Positions 33,305 through 44,885 are shown, numbered from the stretch's first letter. The stretch is 64,000 nt of DNA from Torreya grandis (GCA_037957365.1 JARHVA010003165.1:310001-374000), one strand, 5' to 3'. Translations and numbers: made by a program. The notes: generated by a model from the sequence alone, not told the origin.

Positions 33305-34380
33305 TCAAGGCAAGGAGGGTCAGGTTCCAAAAACTGTGTTTTTGCAATTTCAGAAACTCAGAATGTGGTTTTGGCAAGAAGAGGGTCAGGTTTTAGGTTG
33401 TTGTTTTGGGAAAAAAGGTCTGTGACAATGATCGACGTCGGTTGAAAAATTGATGTCGATGGAAAAAGGTGGCCGACGTCGGTCAGATGACCGATGCCGG
33501 TGAAGAAGGTTGCCGACATCGATAAGATAACCAATGTCGGTGACTGTGGTTTCCAGAAACTCAAAAAAATTGAAGATTCTTGGAAAAAGAGAGAAGAACG
33601 TCCTCACTAGCTCAAAAAACTAGATAGGAACAGAAAAACAAAGAGAGACAAGCAGACCCTAAGCGTTAAATCTTAAGAATCAACTTTTAGAATCCTGTGG
33701 CTTATGCCTTAAAGTGATGTTTGGGAGGTTGGCTGTTAGAAGGGGTCCTAGAAGAAGGTAGTCTAGAGATGGTTTCAGGTATGTTTAGGCACTCAAGAAG
33801 TCTGGGTTAGTTTCCATACATGGCCTGGTGCTAAGGAGCAAGCTCCCCTCACTTCACGAGTCCAGTGATAAGCTGGGCCCGCTTAGCCAAAATATACTTT
33901 CCCTAGAGAATAGACTCTACCAGAGAATAGAGTGGGCTTTCCCCTTGGTGATGAAATCCAAGTAAGATCACCGGGAAGGGGTAAGGTATCCGCTAGGGCA
34001 TGAAATCCTAGTTGGGCCTTGTCTCAAGTGAGTTTGATGTTTGATTTAGTGCAAGTGGTTTAGGTCGTGTAACATGAAGTGGACTAGATTAATTCAATAT
34101 GCGGTTATTAATTACTAAGTGTGGACTAAGAAATGCAAGCAAGCAGAAATGCAATGCAATACGTTTTAAGCCCAAGTCGAAATGTGAAGTTTGAATGAAG
34201 ACTTGGAGAAAGGGTTGAAGAATATGATTTTGGACTAGTCTAGAAATGCAAGAAAAGAAAGAAAGATTCTTTTTAATCCTGCTTATGATGTCATTTGGAA
34301 GAGAAGAAAGAGGCGAAAAGGGAAGATCCTAATGCACCTAAATGAACAAAAAGAAAAGGAACCCAAGGAAGAACCTAAGG
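33305..34380 (-). other. E1 untranslated leader
   Basis: About 1.1 kb between the primer site and the gag ATG. It contains the GACGTCGG-type palindrome cluster at 33430-33545 and purine-rich stretches. The frames at 33358-33607 encode repeats of the cluster (S-T-D-V-type text) and are not convincing genes. I see no splice-site pair that I would assert. Confidence 0.6.
33430..33548. repeat. GACGTCGG-type palindrome cluster in E1 leader
   Basis: Seven half-site variants in ~115 bp: GACGTCGGT, GATGTCGAT, GACGTCGGT, GATGCCGGT, GACATCGAT, AATGTCGGT and flanking 'tgaccgat' strings, at alternating ~18 and ~23 base steps. The same words appear in the LTR clusters. Confidence 0.8.
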
Positions 34381-34400
34381 TCCCACCGGGCGTGCCAAAA
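34381..34400 (-). promoter_or_regulatory. E1 primer-binding site
   Basis: Immediately inside the 5' LTR the minus strand reads TTT then TGGCACGCCCGGTGGGA, starting with the TGG expected for pairing with a tRNA CCA end. I cannot assign the tRNA from memory with confidence. Confidence 0.7.
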
Positions 34401-35814
34401 TGTTTCTATGCTAATTCGCTTTCACATTCAAAGAGAGAACAAGAAACTAAGGAATGGTCAAGGTTAGAAAATACCTGGATGTAGTCGTGCGCACCGTTAT
34501 CTAGACGACGTGAGAACTCCTCTTTGGTTGTGGAGGAATGACACCTGCAAAGGAAGGAGACTTGGACAAAAAGGCATTAGATGGATAGATGGTGGGTTGC
34601 CAAGCGAAAGCCTATTCCCAGAAATATGAACACTTCCTTAAGGGATGTCAACCCACTGTTTGATAAAAGTAAAGTCTGATAAATAACAGAATGATAAAAA
34701 GACTGAAATGAGAGAAGACTGAAAAGGAACGGAAGCAAATGCTTACCTGAAAGATGCTATTGGCCTGGTCACAGTCACCGGCGTCGGTGGTCTTACCGGC
34801 GTCGGTTGTCGAGGTCTGTCGACGTCGGTTAGTCTGTCGACGTCGGTTGGGGTAATGACCGGCGTCGATCGAGGCAGTGGCCTGTAGTCAAAGTTTGGGC
34901 AAGTTTTGGTCCATGGACGGGTCTGTGGATGGGTCTGAGACAGAATTTGGGCCTGGTTGAATGCTCTGAAAGAGTCTTGTTTTGGGCTTGGTTGAATAGT
35001 CTAGGGTCTGGGTCTGAGAGTCTAGTTGAATGGGCAGAGTATATGGTCCGACAGAGGACAGAGGCAATAGGGAGATGGGATTCAGGTCTGGTCAAGTCTA
35101 GGGAGATAGAAGTGTTGAAGGGGGGAGATATTACCTGAAAGCTATAACTCAAAAGACAATGAAAACATAGACAGTATACATACCTATGCCTGCTGATCTC
35201 TGTTGTTGATGCCGCTTGTATGAAGGCCTGTTGCTGATGGAGAATCTCTGTTGTGCTTGCAGAAGCTTGTTGTGTGTATCTGAGGGAGAGAGTGAGATTG
35301 ATTGGCAGAGAGGTGGGTTCAAAAATAGATTGATGATCGGAGTGCCAGTTACCAAAGTCAGGTGATGCGAGATAGAGATGAAGAGGTTAAGAGAGACAGA
35401 TAACGATGCAAAAAATAGTTATGAAGGCTGCCGACGCTGGTAATATCACCGACGTCGGTCGACAGTTGACCGACGTCAGCGGCTGGAAGGTCGGAAAAAG
35501 GCTAAAAATAGCCTTTCATCCGTTTCCCAACTGCCGGGTCAGCTAGTCCGAGGGAGAAACAGTCGAAGGGGATTAAATGGACAAGGGGAGAAGTTGGAAT
35601 GGGAGTCTAGGTCATGAAGGGAATCCAAGAAGGGTATCCAAGGGTGGTGAGGTGGCAAGGGGAAAGAGAAAAGGGACTTATTAATTAAAATAGATTATTA
35701 TTTTAAATTAATAAGACCTAGGTGGGTTAGGGATAGTCAAGTGGACGAAAGGGACCAAGGGGGGAGAGGACTAGGAAGAGGACCAGGAGAGTAGACACGA
35801 TTTCGGTGTCTACA
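34401..35814 (-). repeat. E1 right (5') LTR, 1414 bp
   Basis: Nearly identical to the left LTR; scattered differences are mostly transitions. It is ~31 bp longer, largely through an extra 'ctgtcgacgtcggttagt'-type unit near 34820-34845 and an extra 'tctgtggatggg' at ~34921. It ends with TAC-ACA-type bases: GTAGACAC-cgaaattg... on the coding strand, with perfect arms GTAGACAC (35791-35798) and GTGTCTAC (35806-35813). Promoter elements were not identified. Confidence 0.92.
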
Positions 35815-37033
35815 ATTGGTCACTCCTATTGACCCACCCAAAAAATGGCTATTAAATTAACTATTCAAAGAGGATAAAGGGAGGAAATTATCATGGGACA
35901 AAATATTCCCCCATTAATTTTAAGATTGATGTTGTTTCAATCCAAGGATTGAGAAGTTTAACTAAGTTTACTCCACGAGTAGCAAGTGCTACCACCAGAG
36001 GTTCAATTGATATGATCATTCATGTTCATTTACTTGTTTGCTAGTTATTTATCTATATCATACTACCTATTCGATTCAAATTATGAAATAATAAGATTTG
36101 ATTCACTAAAATTCATAGCACAACCTAAACTAGGGTATGATATAATCCTAAAAAAGTAAAAAGGAGAGATAAGATAGATCAAAAAAGAGAGGGTGTCTTT
36201 GATCTAAATGAGCTTATTGGTAATGTGTTTTTGAAAAGCATGCCTAACCATAATTATAACATTGTGTACTTAGTCTATAAATTACATAAACTTATAACCA
36301 CTTAGTGAGAAATATTCTAAGGATAATAATAAAATTCATTGATCTATTAAATCAATTCTAAATGTAGCCCATCTTGTACTTTATAGCTATTGCACATAAT
36401 GAATACAAGAAGTCCAAAATAAAGCATGAATAAATTCAAGAAACTAGTTATGATAACCATTGCACAACATAACTAAGATAATCATATTTAAATAAACACA
36501 TTAATAGTTAGAATACTAATTGACCATCTAAATCAAAAGCCTAGAGACGTTAAACAAAAAAATGTAATAAAATGTGTATTCAACATTCTAAAAGCATTAT
36601 GTTACAATAAATACCCCTTTAATGATACTTCAAGACAAATTGAGAAGGAATGGTAGGTGCAATCTTGGTGCAATTCCTCTAGATTTTTTATCCAAAAGGT
36701 ATCATCTTAAGAAACTAGCTAAGGCAACAAAGCATACAAGAAAGGCTAGTGCAATCTAGGCCAATTCCAACAATCATTCGATACCTAAATGTTGACCCTT
36801 TAAAATGGTGATGTAGCCCCATTAAATATACAATTTGAAAAATTCATGATCCTATCTTCTAGCCCATCCCACTAATGGGGTGGTTATAAATAGCCAATAA
36901 TGATTTGGAAATGTAGTTGAGATTCTAAAAAAAATTCTAGATTGACCATGATTTGTATTTAGAGGCCACACCTCTTAAAATTAGATCTTTGTCATTTATG
37001 TTCTTTGTCTTTTATGACTCCTTACAATGTACA
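35815..37033 (-). repeat. E4 left (3') LTR, body after E1
   Basis: Begins 'attggtcactcctattgacc' and aligns through to 'cttacaatgtaca' with 42163-43378. Divergence is moderate to high. The first few bases (TATTGG) lie left of E1 at 26248-26253, so E1 hit the extreme end of the LTR. Short open stretches inside (36953-37162 runs past its edge) are not supported. Confidence 0.7.
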
Positions 37034-39192
37034 TGCCATGTGATGAATCATGACATATTGATAGTTTTGCATTCAATTCATGGATTGACTCTATGGTATC
37101 TTGGATCAATTCACCCCTTTAATAACTTGAAATCTATCGCTTATAGGCCTTTTAGTTGGTGAGGGACTGACTATACTTTGATTGTGCTTTAAAAACTTGA
37201 TACACAATCATCTTGAGACTTTTTGATGGTTTTGATGGCCAAATGAGTCATCAATCTTAGTCCCCTCATCTTCTTGACATCATCGCCACCACATGGACCT
37301 TCCTTAGATTCTTGTTCCTTCTCCTTTTCTAGGCTTCATGGCTTTACCCATCATGTCCCATTTTACCACTTAATAGTCTGTCAGTGCTCCAAAGATTTAC
37401 TCTATTATTTGCTTCCATCATCTCCATAGCCACATGGATTTTCCTTAACTTCTTGGGGTCACATGATCCTAGTATTAATACTTTCATCACTCTAAGATCT
37501 AGGTCTCTCAAGATAGTGCCAATTGGTGTAATCCAGGACCCTCAAGGCATAGAACTTTGCCACTACCAATTCACTCCTAGGTCATTGGGCTCTTACGATA
37601 ACACCAAGTAGTATAAAATCAAGCTCTCACAGGCTCAAGATTTTACATATATCACTAACTTTATATTGGATTAAGTCATTGTGATCATGATACTTGGTAA
37701 CATCTTACTCACCCATTCACCTAGAGGATTTTGCTATGTATAGAGTCATATGATATTATGGATCACGGGGAGAGTGTCATGCAATAACATTTCAATTATC
37801 TAGAGAATTAGAGGTTCTCAAGTGAATTTGAACTACTCAATTCACATATAGCAACAAAAAGACTCCATGTGGCCTTGAGAACCTTTTGAAAAATAATATA
37901 AGTCCTGAAGTGGATTTTGTGAATGGGTTGGGGCCATTAGGAGCTATAAAATATTGTTTCATAGATCTGAGAGACAAAGTGGTCACCTATGAGAAATAAA
38001 GCGAAGGAATAGAGTCAACATTTTCAATTTTTCAAAATTAAATGGCTAGGGTAAAATTTAAAAAATGACTAAGTATGAAAGTTGAATGAATGTACAATAG
38101 TATGAAAATGTAGCATAAAAATAAGCCCATTTTCTCTAATTTAAAGCTAATTCATCCATTCAATTGAAAATTGACTAAATTAAAATAAAAATAATGCAAA
38201 CACTTGGCCAATTTAAATGAATTTCAAAGCATAAATGGATCCAAGACAAGTCCAAAATATTGAAAATTTGACTAAGTTGAAGAGTGAAAACTTATAAACA
38301 TTTAATCATTTTGTCATGAAATTAATCAACTATGGACCAATTTGTTAAGGGAATTTTTATAAAAACTTTGAAAATTTAGATAATTTACATAGGTACAATT
38401 CAAACATTCTAAAAAGGGGAAATTTTAAGCAATCTAAAACATGAATTATCATGGTTAAGATTCATAATACCTAGGCAAATTCAAGTATTTATCAATAAAA
38501 GGATTCTATATGTGTTATTTAGACCAAACACTTATGATGATAATTTATTATTATTCGAGCTTATTTAAATTAATGAAGTGTATTTATATTTCCATTCATC
38601 ACATTTTGCTGAAAATTTACCCCCGGTAAGACCACTTGAAACAAGCAACAACCACCAAACTCCTCAAAGACACAAGACTAGATGGAGATTTAAAACTTGA
38701 AAATAAATGAGCACGTAAACATGAAAAGATGAATGAAGTATTCATTCTAAATCAAGAGGGTCCCCATATAAAATTAAAAAATGGGGTGTGTTCTAAAATC
38801 ACACAACAAATGATGAATTATGTAGGGAGAATGTTGTTAAGCATTTAGAACCAATAATTTCTTGTTAAAGAACTCCAAACGTTAGATCACAAACTTTCAC
38901 ACCTGAACATAAGCATAAACTAAGAGTAATCCTTTAGAAAAAATATAAAATATAAAGGTACTAAATTCTACTTCAACCTATGGCATACTAAATTTAAATT
39001 CAACCTGAGAACATTGGTGTGTGCAAAGTTATTAATTCCTTTTAACTTTTGAATTCACATAAAATAATTTAGACATGCTTAGACAACCAAAACTTCTAAA
39101 AGGGAAAGATTTGTAAATTTAGCTTAGGGGTGGGGGGGATGCCATGAGAATTAATATGTTGCTAGCCAATTGTCTATAACCCCAATAGAGAT
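37034..39192. other. E4 interior, left part: no recognised gene
   Basis: About 2.2 kb of AT-rich sequence. It contains a degenerate repeat pair near 37265-37315 and 37415-37445 ('atcatc(g/t)cca...ccacatgga(c/t)(c/t)ttcctta'). The plus-strand open stretch at 37384-37611 has no domain and lies in this repeat. I see no gag, protease, RT or LTR here. Confidence 0.35.
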
Positions 39193-39206
39193 GCCTCTGA
39201 TACCAT
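39193..39206 (-). promoter_or_regulatory. Initiator-Met-type primer-binding site, isolated
   Basis: The minus strand reads TGGTATCAGAGGC, within one base of the common site TGGTATCAGAGCC. A minus-strand ATG about 55 bases downstream (39152-39150) opens MASPPTPKLNLQIF before a stop. This suggests a further minus-strand LTR element inside E4, but I could not find a matching LTR pair, so it may be a remnant or chance. Confidence 0.4.
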
Positions 39207-41270
39207 TCAAGGCCTTGATCCATTATTATCCAGGCCAAAAAACCTATGGTGGAGGTTGCCTCAATCACCTTTTTGAGGAAGACTTTTATATTTTGCATTT
39301 TTATTTTATTTCATTTAATATTTAATTTCGTAAAAGGATATTCTCCAATTTTATCCATTTAAGGTTGGGAACCAAGCCATGGGTATAATAATAGACCCAA
39401 AAAAATCATGTCGCTAAGATAAATTCAAATTAAAGTAGTGTTTCCATTTGCGTTAGATGTCTACTTGAGTGCAATTAATGGATTTAGACAAGAAAATAAA
39501 CATTTATAAAATCCACATATTCTATTTAGAATCATAGTCCTCCAAAATTCATAAAATATACAAAATAAAACTAAAACTTATGCAATTATTCAAGTATGGC
39601 TCTTCACTTTTTAACTTTTAAGGCTTAAAAACTATCATAATCATGCATCCACCATTTGAGGTTATTTAGCTCACAAACACATAAGTAAAGAGGAATCCAC
39701 AGTTTTCAAATCTTCTATGTAATTTTTTCATTTTTAGAATAGGGATCACTGCTAGTAAGGGGGGTCAATGACAAGGATAGGCCAGAAAGTTGAAACAAAA
39801 TAGGCCCACACAAAATAAAACCAAACCAAAGAAAATAAATATATGAATTAGGAAATCTAATCTAAACCAAGCATATATACAAATAGGAATCTACTCTATA
39901 AAATAGGGAAACTAAGATACAACAACAAAATGCAAAAATTAAGACTTAACTAAAGCAAGCAAAAGTAGAAAATGAGAAATTATGTCCATTAATCTAAAAA
40001 AATCAACCCAAAAAAAATTGGAGGGTATGTATGGAAACCTTGCACAACATGTCTATGATTATATATTATAAATGAGGCTCTTTCAGTCCTCATCCTTATA
40101 AATTCAAGGACATCATTGTATTTGTTGAAACAATCTTTTAATTTTTCCCCTATGAAGCCAAAGCAATCAGTAAGAATACATTCAAAATAATCACCTCCCT
40201 TAGTTCCAAAATCAGAGTAAGGATAAGCATTAAAAGAATTTAAATCAATGTCTTCCTAAACCAATGTAATAGGTTTAGTTACCTGGATGCCAGTAGTTGT
40301 GAACAAATGAGCAAGAGGTTCAAGGCATACTATCTCCTAGAGACAAGAAGCATCCATTGTGTGAACATATTCCTTCTATTCTTCTTGCATGGGTTGATTA
40401 TGCTCTTTTAAATATAAATTAATTCATCATAATTAAAACTATCATCTTCTTCTAAAAATCATATCAAAATTAATTAGAGAATAAAATTGATGAGTAGCTA
40501 GGTGAAATTGAAAGGTTTTTACTTGGATTGTGGTAAGGGAATCAATTTTATGGTTTGTTGTTGTAGCATTTTTTGGAAGTGAAAAACTCTTATATTTATC
40601 TTGGATAGAGGAAATGTAACTGGTTTTCTCCCTAAATGGGTTTTGTGAAATCCATGTCTAATTTATTTATTATATACATGATCTGAGCAATATTTCAGGC
40701 AACAATTCAGGCGACAGTTCTACCTCAATTAGTGGTAGAACTTCTGGGAGCCATAACTTTTGCACCATAGCTCCGTTTGACTCCCCATTTGAACCTTTGG
40801 AAAGATAAGAATGAGGGGAAAATTTTTAGATAGTATAGGGATATAATTGGTGGGTTTTTACCCTTGAAAACTAGATGGAAGTGCCCAAAATTTTAATTTT
40901 AGTAGTGCAGTCTAAAAATAGTAAGTTTCTAAAAATAGTAATTCCTCAAATTTTGTATTGTTGTAAATCATGGAAGTCAAACCACTTAATCGCCCTTGAT
41001 ATTTTTGACCTTACACATCCTCCTCCTACCTTAAAATTTTATATAAATGAATATGTAACCCAAAATGGAAATCAGACATCTCTTCCCAGAGATAGACATA
41101 TGTTGTACTTGCAATTTTGAGCAATAAAACATCTCTTATCAGAGATAACATTATTACAATTGTGTTTTTCTTATTTCTTGAATTATCTTTCAACCAAAGC
41201 TTCTGATTTTTGGATCAAGACACTTAAAAATGTGGTAATTAAAGGATCTAAAGCATGCAAATAAAAATCT
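39207..41270. other. E4 interior, middle part: degraded, nothing firmly recognised
   Basis: Mostly AT-rich. Minus-strand text near 40460-40080 is rich in Asp/Glu then hydrophobic residues, with many stops; it may be the gag tail of E4 or of the putative element primed at 39206. The plus-strand open stretch at 40875-41120 has no domain. No LTR boundary found. Confidence 0.3.
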
Positions 41271-41709
41271 AAAATAGTTACTTGATGAGGTATAAGATCG
41301 ATAGGGAATCTATCATGACTACTTTGAAATTGGAAATTGAAGCCCCTAATTATCTCAAGAGGTTATTTTTTTATTGTAACAAATTCTTGCAATAAAAATT
41401 AGCTTTAATATCTTGACCAAACTAAAGCAAAAATATTTTTTTAAATTCATTCAAATGAGTAATAGAGTTAGGCTGAAAGCATGAAAACTAATCATATGCT
41501 TCTTCTTCCAAAGTAAAAGAAAATAATATCTAAGCAAAATCCTCAAATTAGACATTTAAAACATGCATAACATACTTATAAGACACAATATGCTCTTCAA
41601 CAGTTCTTATGCTTTCATTCTAAAATCTAGGAAGAAATAGAAGGGGATCCTCTAGAAATTCATGCTGAGTACTAGGGACATTTGTAGCTAACTCACCAAA
41701 CTAAGACAT
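41271..41709 (-). pseudogene. gag: E4 gag remnant
   Basis: From ATG at 41709-41707 the minus frame reads with stops: FGELATNVPSTQHEFLEDP, LLFLPRF, RTVEEHIVSYKYVMHVLNV, FEDFA, ILFSFTLEEEAYD, FSCFQPNSITHLNEFKKIFL, FGQDIKANFYCK. This is the Ty3/gypsy capsid pattern ('L.F...L...A..W...L...SI..(W/L)..F...F...F'). The stops are TAG or TAA at places where Gln or Trp is expected, consistent with transitions. No protease or RT follows to the left, so E4 may also be gag-only. It lies ~200 bases from the first primer site. Confidence 0.75.
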
Positions 41710-41921
41710 GGTGACAACCCTGAGATTTAATTAATTAGGGATAGGCTACAAAAGTATGGAATAAATACGCAACAAGCTTATCTCTAGGGTTTTATTCCTC
41801 TAATTCCTCAAGAAGTGAAATAATAAGGTTAGGAACTTAAATATGGTCCTTGTGATCCTTACAATGGGTTCCAGGGTATTTTCAAAGAAACAATAGTTAA
41901 TAGACAATGAAAAATAAAAGG

Positions 41922-42158
41922 TCCTCCTTCTAGTGCCAAAATTTTTGTGTTTATTTTTGAAGAACACAAAAATGGAGAAAGCATAAAGGAGGGGAAACAA
42001 GACTCAATCAATAAAAAATTCCTTCAATGCCCTCCTTCTAGCACTATTTTATATTCATCATAATAAGCAAACAAGATATATTGGGAGAAGAAAAAGGAAA
42101 GGACATCAACTTAAAGTCAAATAGTAATTAAGATGTCCAGGGCCTCCTTCTAGTGCTA
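41922..42158 (-). promoter_or_regulatory. Three tandem tRNA-Asn-type primer-binding sites
   Basis: Minus-strand TGGCACTAGAAGGAGGA (41937-41922), TAGTGCTAGAAGGAGGG (45-30 of 42000) and TAGCACTAGAAGGAGGCC (42158-42142) all match the complement of the 3' end of plant tRNA-Asn (TGGCGCTAGAAGGAGGGG, from general knowledge). They lie in ~110-bp tandem units between gag and the 5' LTR. The site nearest gag is the best match; the site nearest the LTR is where a functional site should be. Confidence 0.75.
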
Positions 42159-42162
42159 TAAA

Positions 42163-43380
42163 TATTGGTCTCAATTTATGACCTACAGTAGAAGTGACTA
42201 TTGGATTAACTATTCTGAAAAGACAAATGGAGGCAACAATCATGAGACAAAATGTCCCCTCATTAATTTTAGGATTTATGTTGGTTCAATCTAAGGACTA
42301 ATCAATTTAACCAAGTTTACTATGAGATCAATAACTCCTACCACCAAAATTTTAATTGATATGAGCATTCATGTTCATTTACTTGTTTGTTAATTATTTA
42401 TTTATATCTTGTTGCCTATTCAATTCAACTTGTGAAAAATAAACCAAACTTTTCTACAATTCCTATCACAACCTAAAATAGGGTAGGACATCATCCAAAA
42501 AAATGACATAGAAGGTAGAGTAGAAAAGAGAGGATGTCTTTGATCTAAATGAGCTTCTTGGTACTACAGAACTAAAAATCATGTCTAAACATATTTATTC
42601 CAATGTGTTCTTGGTCAACCAATTCTACAAACTTATAGCCACTCAGTGAGAAATCTTCTAAGTGCAATCATGAAATCCATTGATCTATCGAATCGATTCT
42701 AAATGTAGTCTATCTTTCACTCTATAGTTTTTACACATGATGAATGAAAGAAGTATAAATTAAAGCATGAATAAATTTAAGAGACTAGTTATGATAGTTG
42801 TTACATAACACAACTAAGACAATCATCTTAAAATAAGTAATTTCATAGTCTGAGCATCAATTAACCAACTAAATCAAAAGACTAGAAACATTAAACAAAA
42901 AAAACACAATAAAATCTATATTCATCTTTCTAAAAGTATTATGTTACAATCAATACCCCTTGGTAGATACTCTATACAAAATAAATAAGGAATTACATGG
43001 TGTAATCTTAACACAGTTATCCTAGAGTTTTACCCAAAATGTATCATCCCCTAGGAAAACAACTAAGGTAATAGATCATATAGGAAAGGTTGGTGCAATC
43101 TAGGCCAATTCTAATAGTCGTTTGATGCATAAATGCTAACCCTTTACAATGGTGATGTAGCCCCCTTAAATAGGCAATTTTGGGGAGATCATGTTCATGT
43201 CTTCCATATCATACCACTAATGGGGTGATTACAAATATTTAATGATGATTTGGAAATGCAGTTGATATTCTAATATATTTACCAGTTTGACCATGATTCA
43301 TAATTAAAATCCACACCTATTTAAATTAGATCTTTATCCTTTATGTTATTTATCTTTTCTAACTCCATACAATGTGCACA
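42163..43380 (-). repeat. E4 right (5') LTR
   Basis: It aligns in order with 35815-37033. Plus-strand start 'tattggtctcaatttatgac', end 'ccatacaatgtgcac'. Length 1.22 kb as in the left copy. Exact ends uncertain by a few bases. Confidence 0.7.
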
Positions 43381-43819
43381 TTATATACACATAATATTTT
43401 TAAATTTATCATTTATTGACACTTTCTCTCTTGCAAGACCCTATCAAGTCTCAATCTCTCTAAGGGCACACCTTAAAAAGTGCACCAGTAAAGTGGTTGG
43501 TAGACCTTTGGTGATTTTCAAGATTGTTGGCCCCTAGATCATTACCTAAAAATACTGCATGATACCCTTATCCAATTCCTCAAGCAATAAAAACCCACTT
43601 ATATACTTCTCTAATAAATTCACATTCCAAAATATCCTCTAGCTAAGTAAACCCCCTTTTACTCATTTTTCCTACTAGGTTAACTTGGTCGACCTTGTTA
43701 AGAATCTAGTGCATGTTATAGAACTCTCAGCCTAAGCCAACCTAATTCAAGGCCTAATGAATCTATTTCCCATAAAAAAAGATTGACCTTCTTAGGAGGG
43801 TTCAGGGTCAATCCTTATC

Positions 43820-43829
43820 TATAAATACC
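43820..43829 (+). promoter_or_regulatory. TATA-box-like sequence upstream of E5
   Basis: CTATAAATAC, followed by a moderately GC-rich patch and, 270 bases later, a strong splice-donor-like sequence. Position fits an LTR promoter but there is no independent support. Confidence 0.35.
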
Positions 43830-44629
43830 TCATTAATTTCATTTGTAATTAGAGGATCATTCAATTGCACATTATTATATCTTGTAAATTTTCTTATCCT
43901 ATCATTTGAAGTTTCATTTCTTAAGGTTTTGACTTGGAGTAGAAGCATTCATCTTGTGGAGTTCTTGGATACATGGGATAGATATTTTAGCCTAGATTTG
44001 ATCTATCCTTTTGATCCTTACAAGCCACAACTTCTTAGAAAACACCATTGGCCAAGGGAGAGATTGAGGCATGATGAGTTCACTTCAACAAGGTAAGTAT
44101 ACTCATAGGCCTTCATTTTGATATGTAGATGTTTCATAGCTAATGGATACAATTATATCTCTCCTTAATTGGAATACTTTTATATTTTCTTGAATAGAAT
44201 TATCTTTGTTTGTTTATTAGCTTCCTCATTTATGCCACAATCTTTGGTGAGCACTAGATTAACTTGTATATTTATTTACTAGATTAACTTGTATGTTTGT
44301 TTAGTAGATTAACTAATTTTCATTTATCACATTATAAGACCTATCTAAGTTTATTACATGATGACATTTGACTAGAGGTATTGAAAACCTCTCATTTACT
44401 ATTGTATAGTAAGAGATACCTTGGTTAGGTTTAGCAGATCCATAATTGGCCATGACCCTGATATAAAAAAGTATTATTAAACATATTGTTGGTTGATTAC
44501 CTTCTTAAAGATTGGATGTAATTGAGTAGGATAAGTTGTACATCTATATTTAGTTTGCATACATTCTAATGAACTTGATGTGAATATAACCCTTGTATTT
44601 TAATTTTTTTTAAATGTTTATAGTCAACT

Positions 44630-44885
44630 AAATTGAGCCTGTCGATCTAGTTAACACTCTATGCACAGGTTATTAAACTTAATTAGGCCCATAAACCTAG
44701 TTTGGCTCTCTTTGTGTAGGTTTTTCAACTTCATCAATCTTGTCAACCTAGTTCCACTATTTATGTGCAGTTTTTTCAAATTTGTCAATCTTGTCAACCT
44801 AGTTCAAATTTATATGTGCAGGGTTCCAACTTAATCAAACTTGTCAACCCAATTTTACTTTCTATGTGTAGGTTTTTTAGTCTCA
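44630..44885. repeat. ~51-bp tandem repeat in the E5 leader
   Basis: Five consecutive units start near 44631, 44681, 44731, 44782 and 44832, each containing 'tgtcaacctagtt' followed by '(t)atgtg(c/t)agg' and 'ttcaactt'. Further, more degenerate copies with longer spacing continue to ~45500, and three ~85-bp units ('acatcgacctagtcaatttt', '...accttct') lie at 46390-46610. Confidence 0.75.

Larger units (their letters stand above)
26254..35814 (-). mobile_element. E1: young gag-only LTR retrotransposon (9.56 kb)
   Basis: Near-identical LTRs (26254-27636 and 34401-35814), perfect ATTGG duplication, TG...CA ends, primer site on the left of the right LTR and polypurine tract on the right of the left LTR: a complete minus-strand element. 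The interior (27637-34400) holds a gag frame at 33304-30542 and no protease, RT, RNase H or integrase. It is visibly more GC-rich than its surroundings and G-rich on the plus strand. Mobilisation would need enzymes from another element. It is the youngest insertion in the window, because its LTRs differ least. Confidence 0.92.
26248..43380 (-). mobile_element. E4: minus-strand LTR element with tRNA-Asn primer sites, containing E1
   Basis: The right (5') LTR begins near 42163-42166 (tattGGTCTCAATTT) and ends near 43380. The left (3') LTR is the few bases at 26248-26253 plus 35815-37033; both are ~1.22 kb and align in order ('ccattaattttaggat', 'accaccagagg', 'gtgtctttgatctaaatgag', 'ggtgatgtagcccc', 'actaatgggg'). 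Primer sites matching tRNA-Asn lie left of the right LTR, and a gag lies inside. Possible duplication: ATTAT at 26246-26250 and 43380-43384, uncertain by 1-3 bases. Confidence 0.7.

Noticed and set aside
37384..37611. 75-codon plus-strand frame with a hydrophobic start
   Set aside because: Lies in a local degenerate repeat inside E4, no domain and no support for a start or promoter.
43385..43560. Continuation of the C-element polyprotein to the right of E4
   Set aside because: Minus-strand text there shows no protease or gag motif, so continuity could not be supported.
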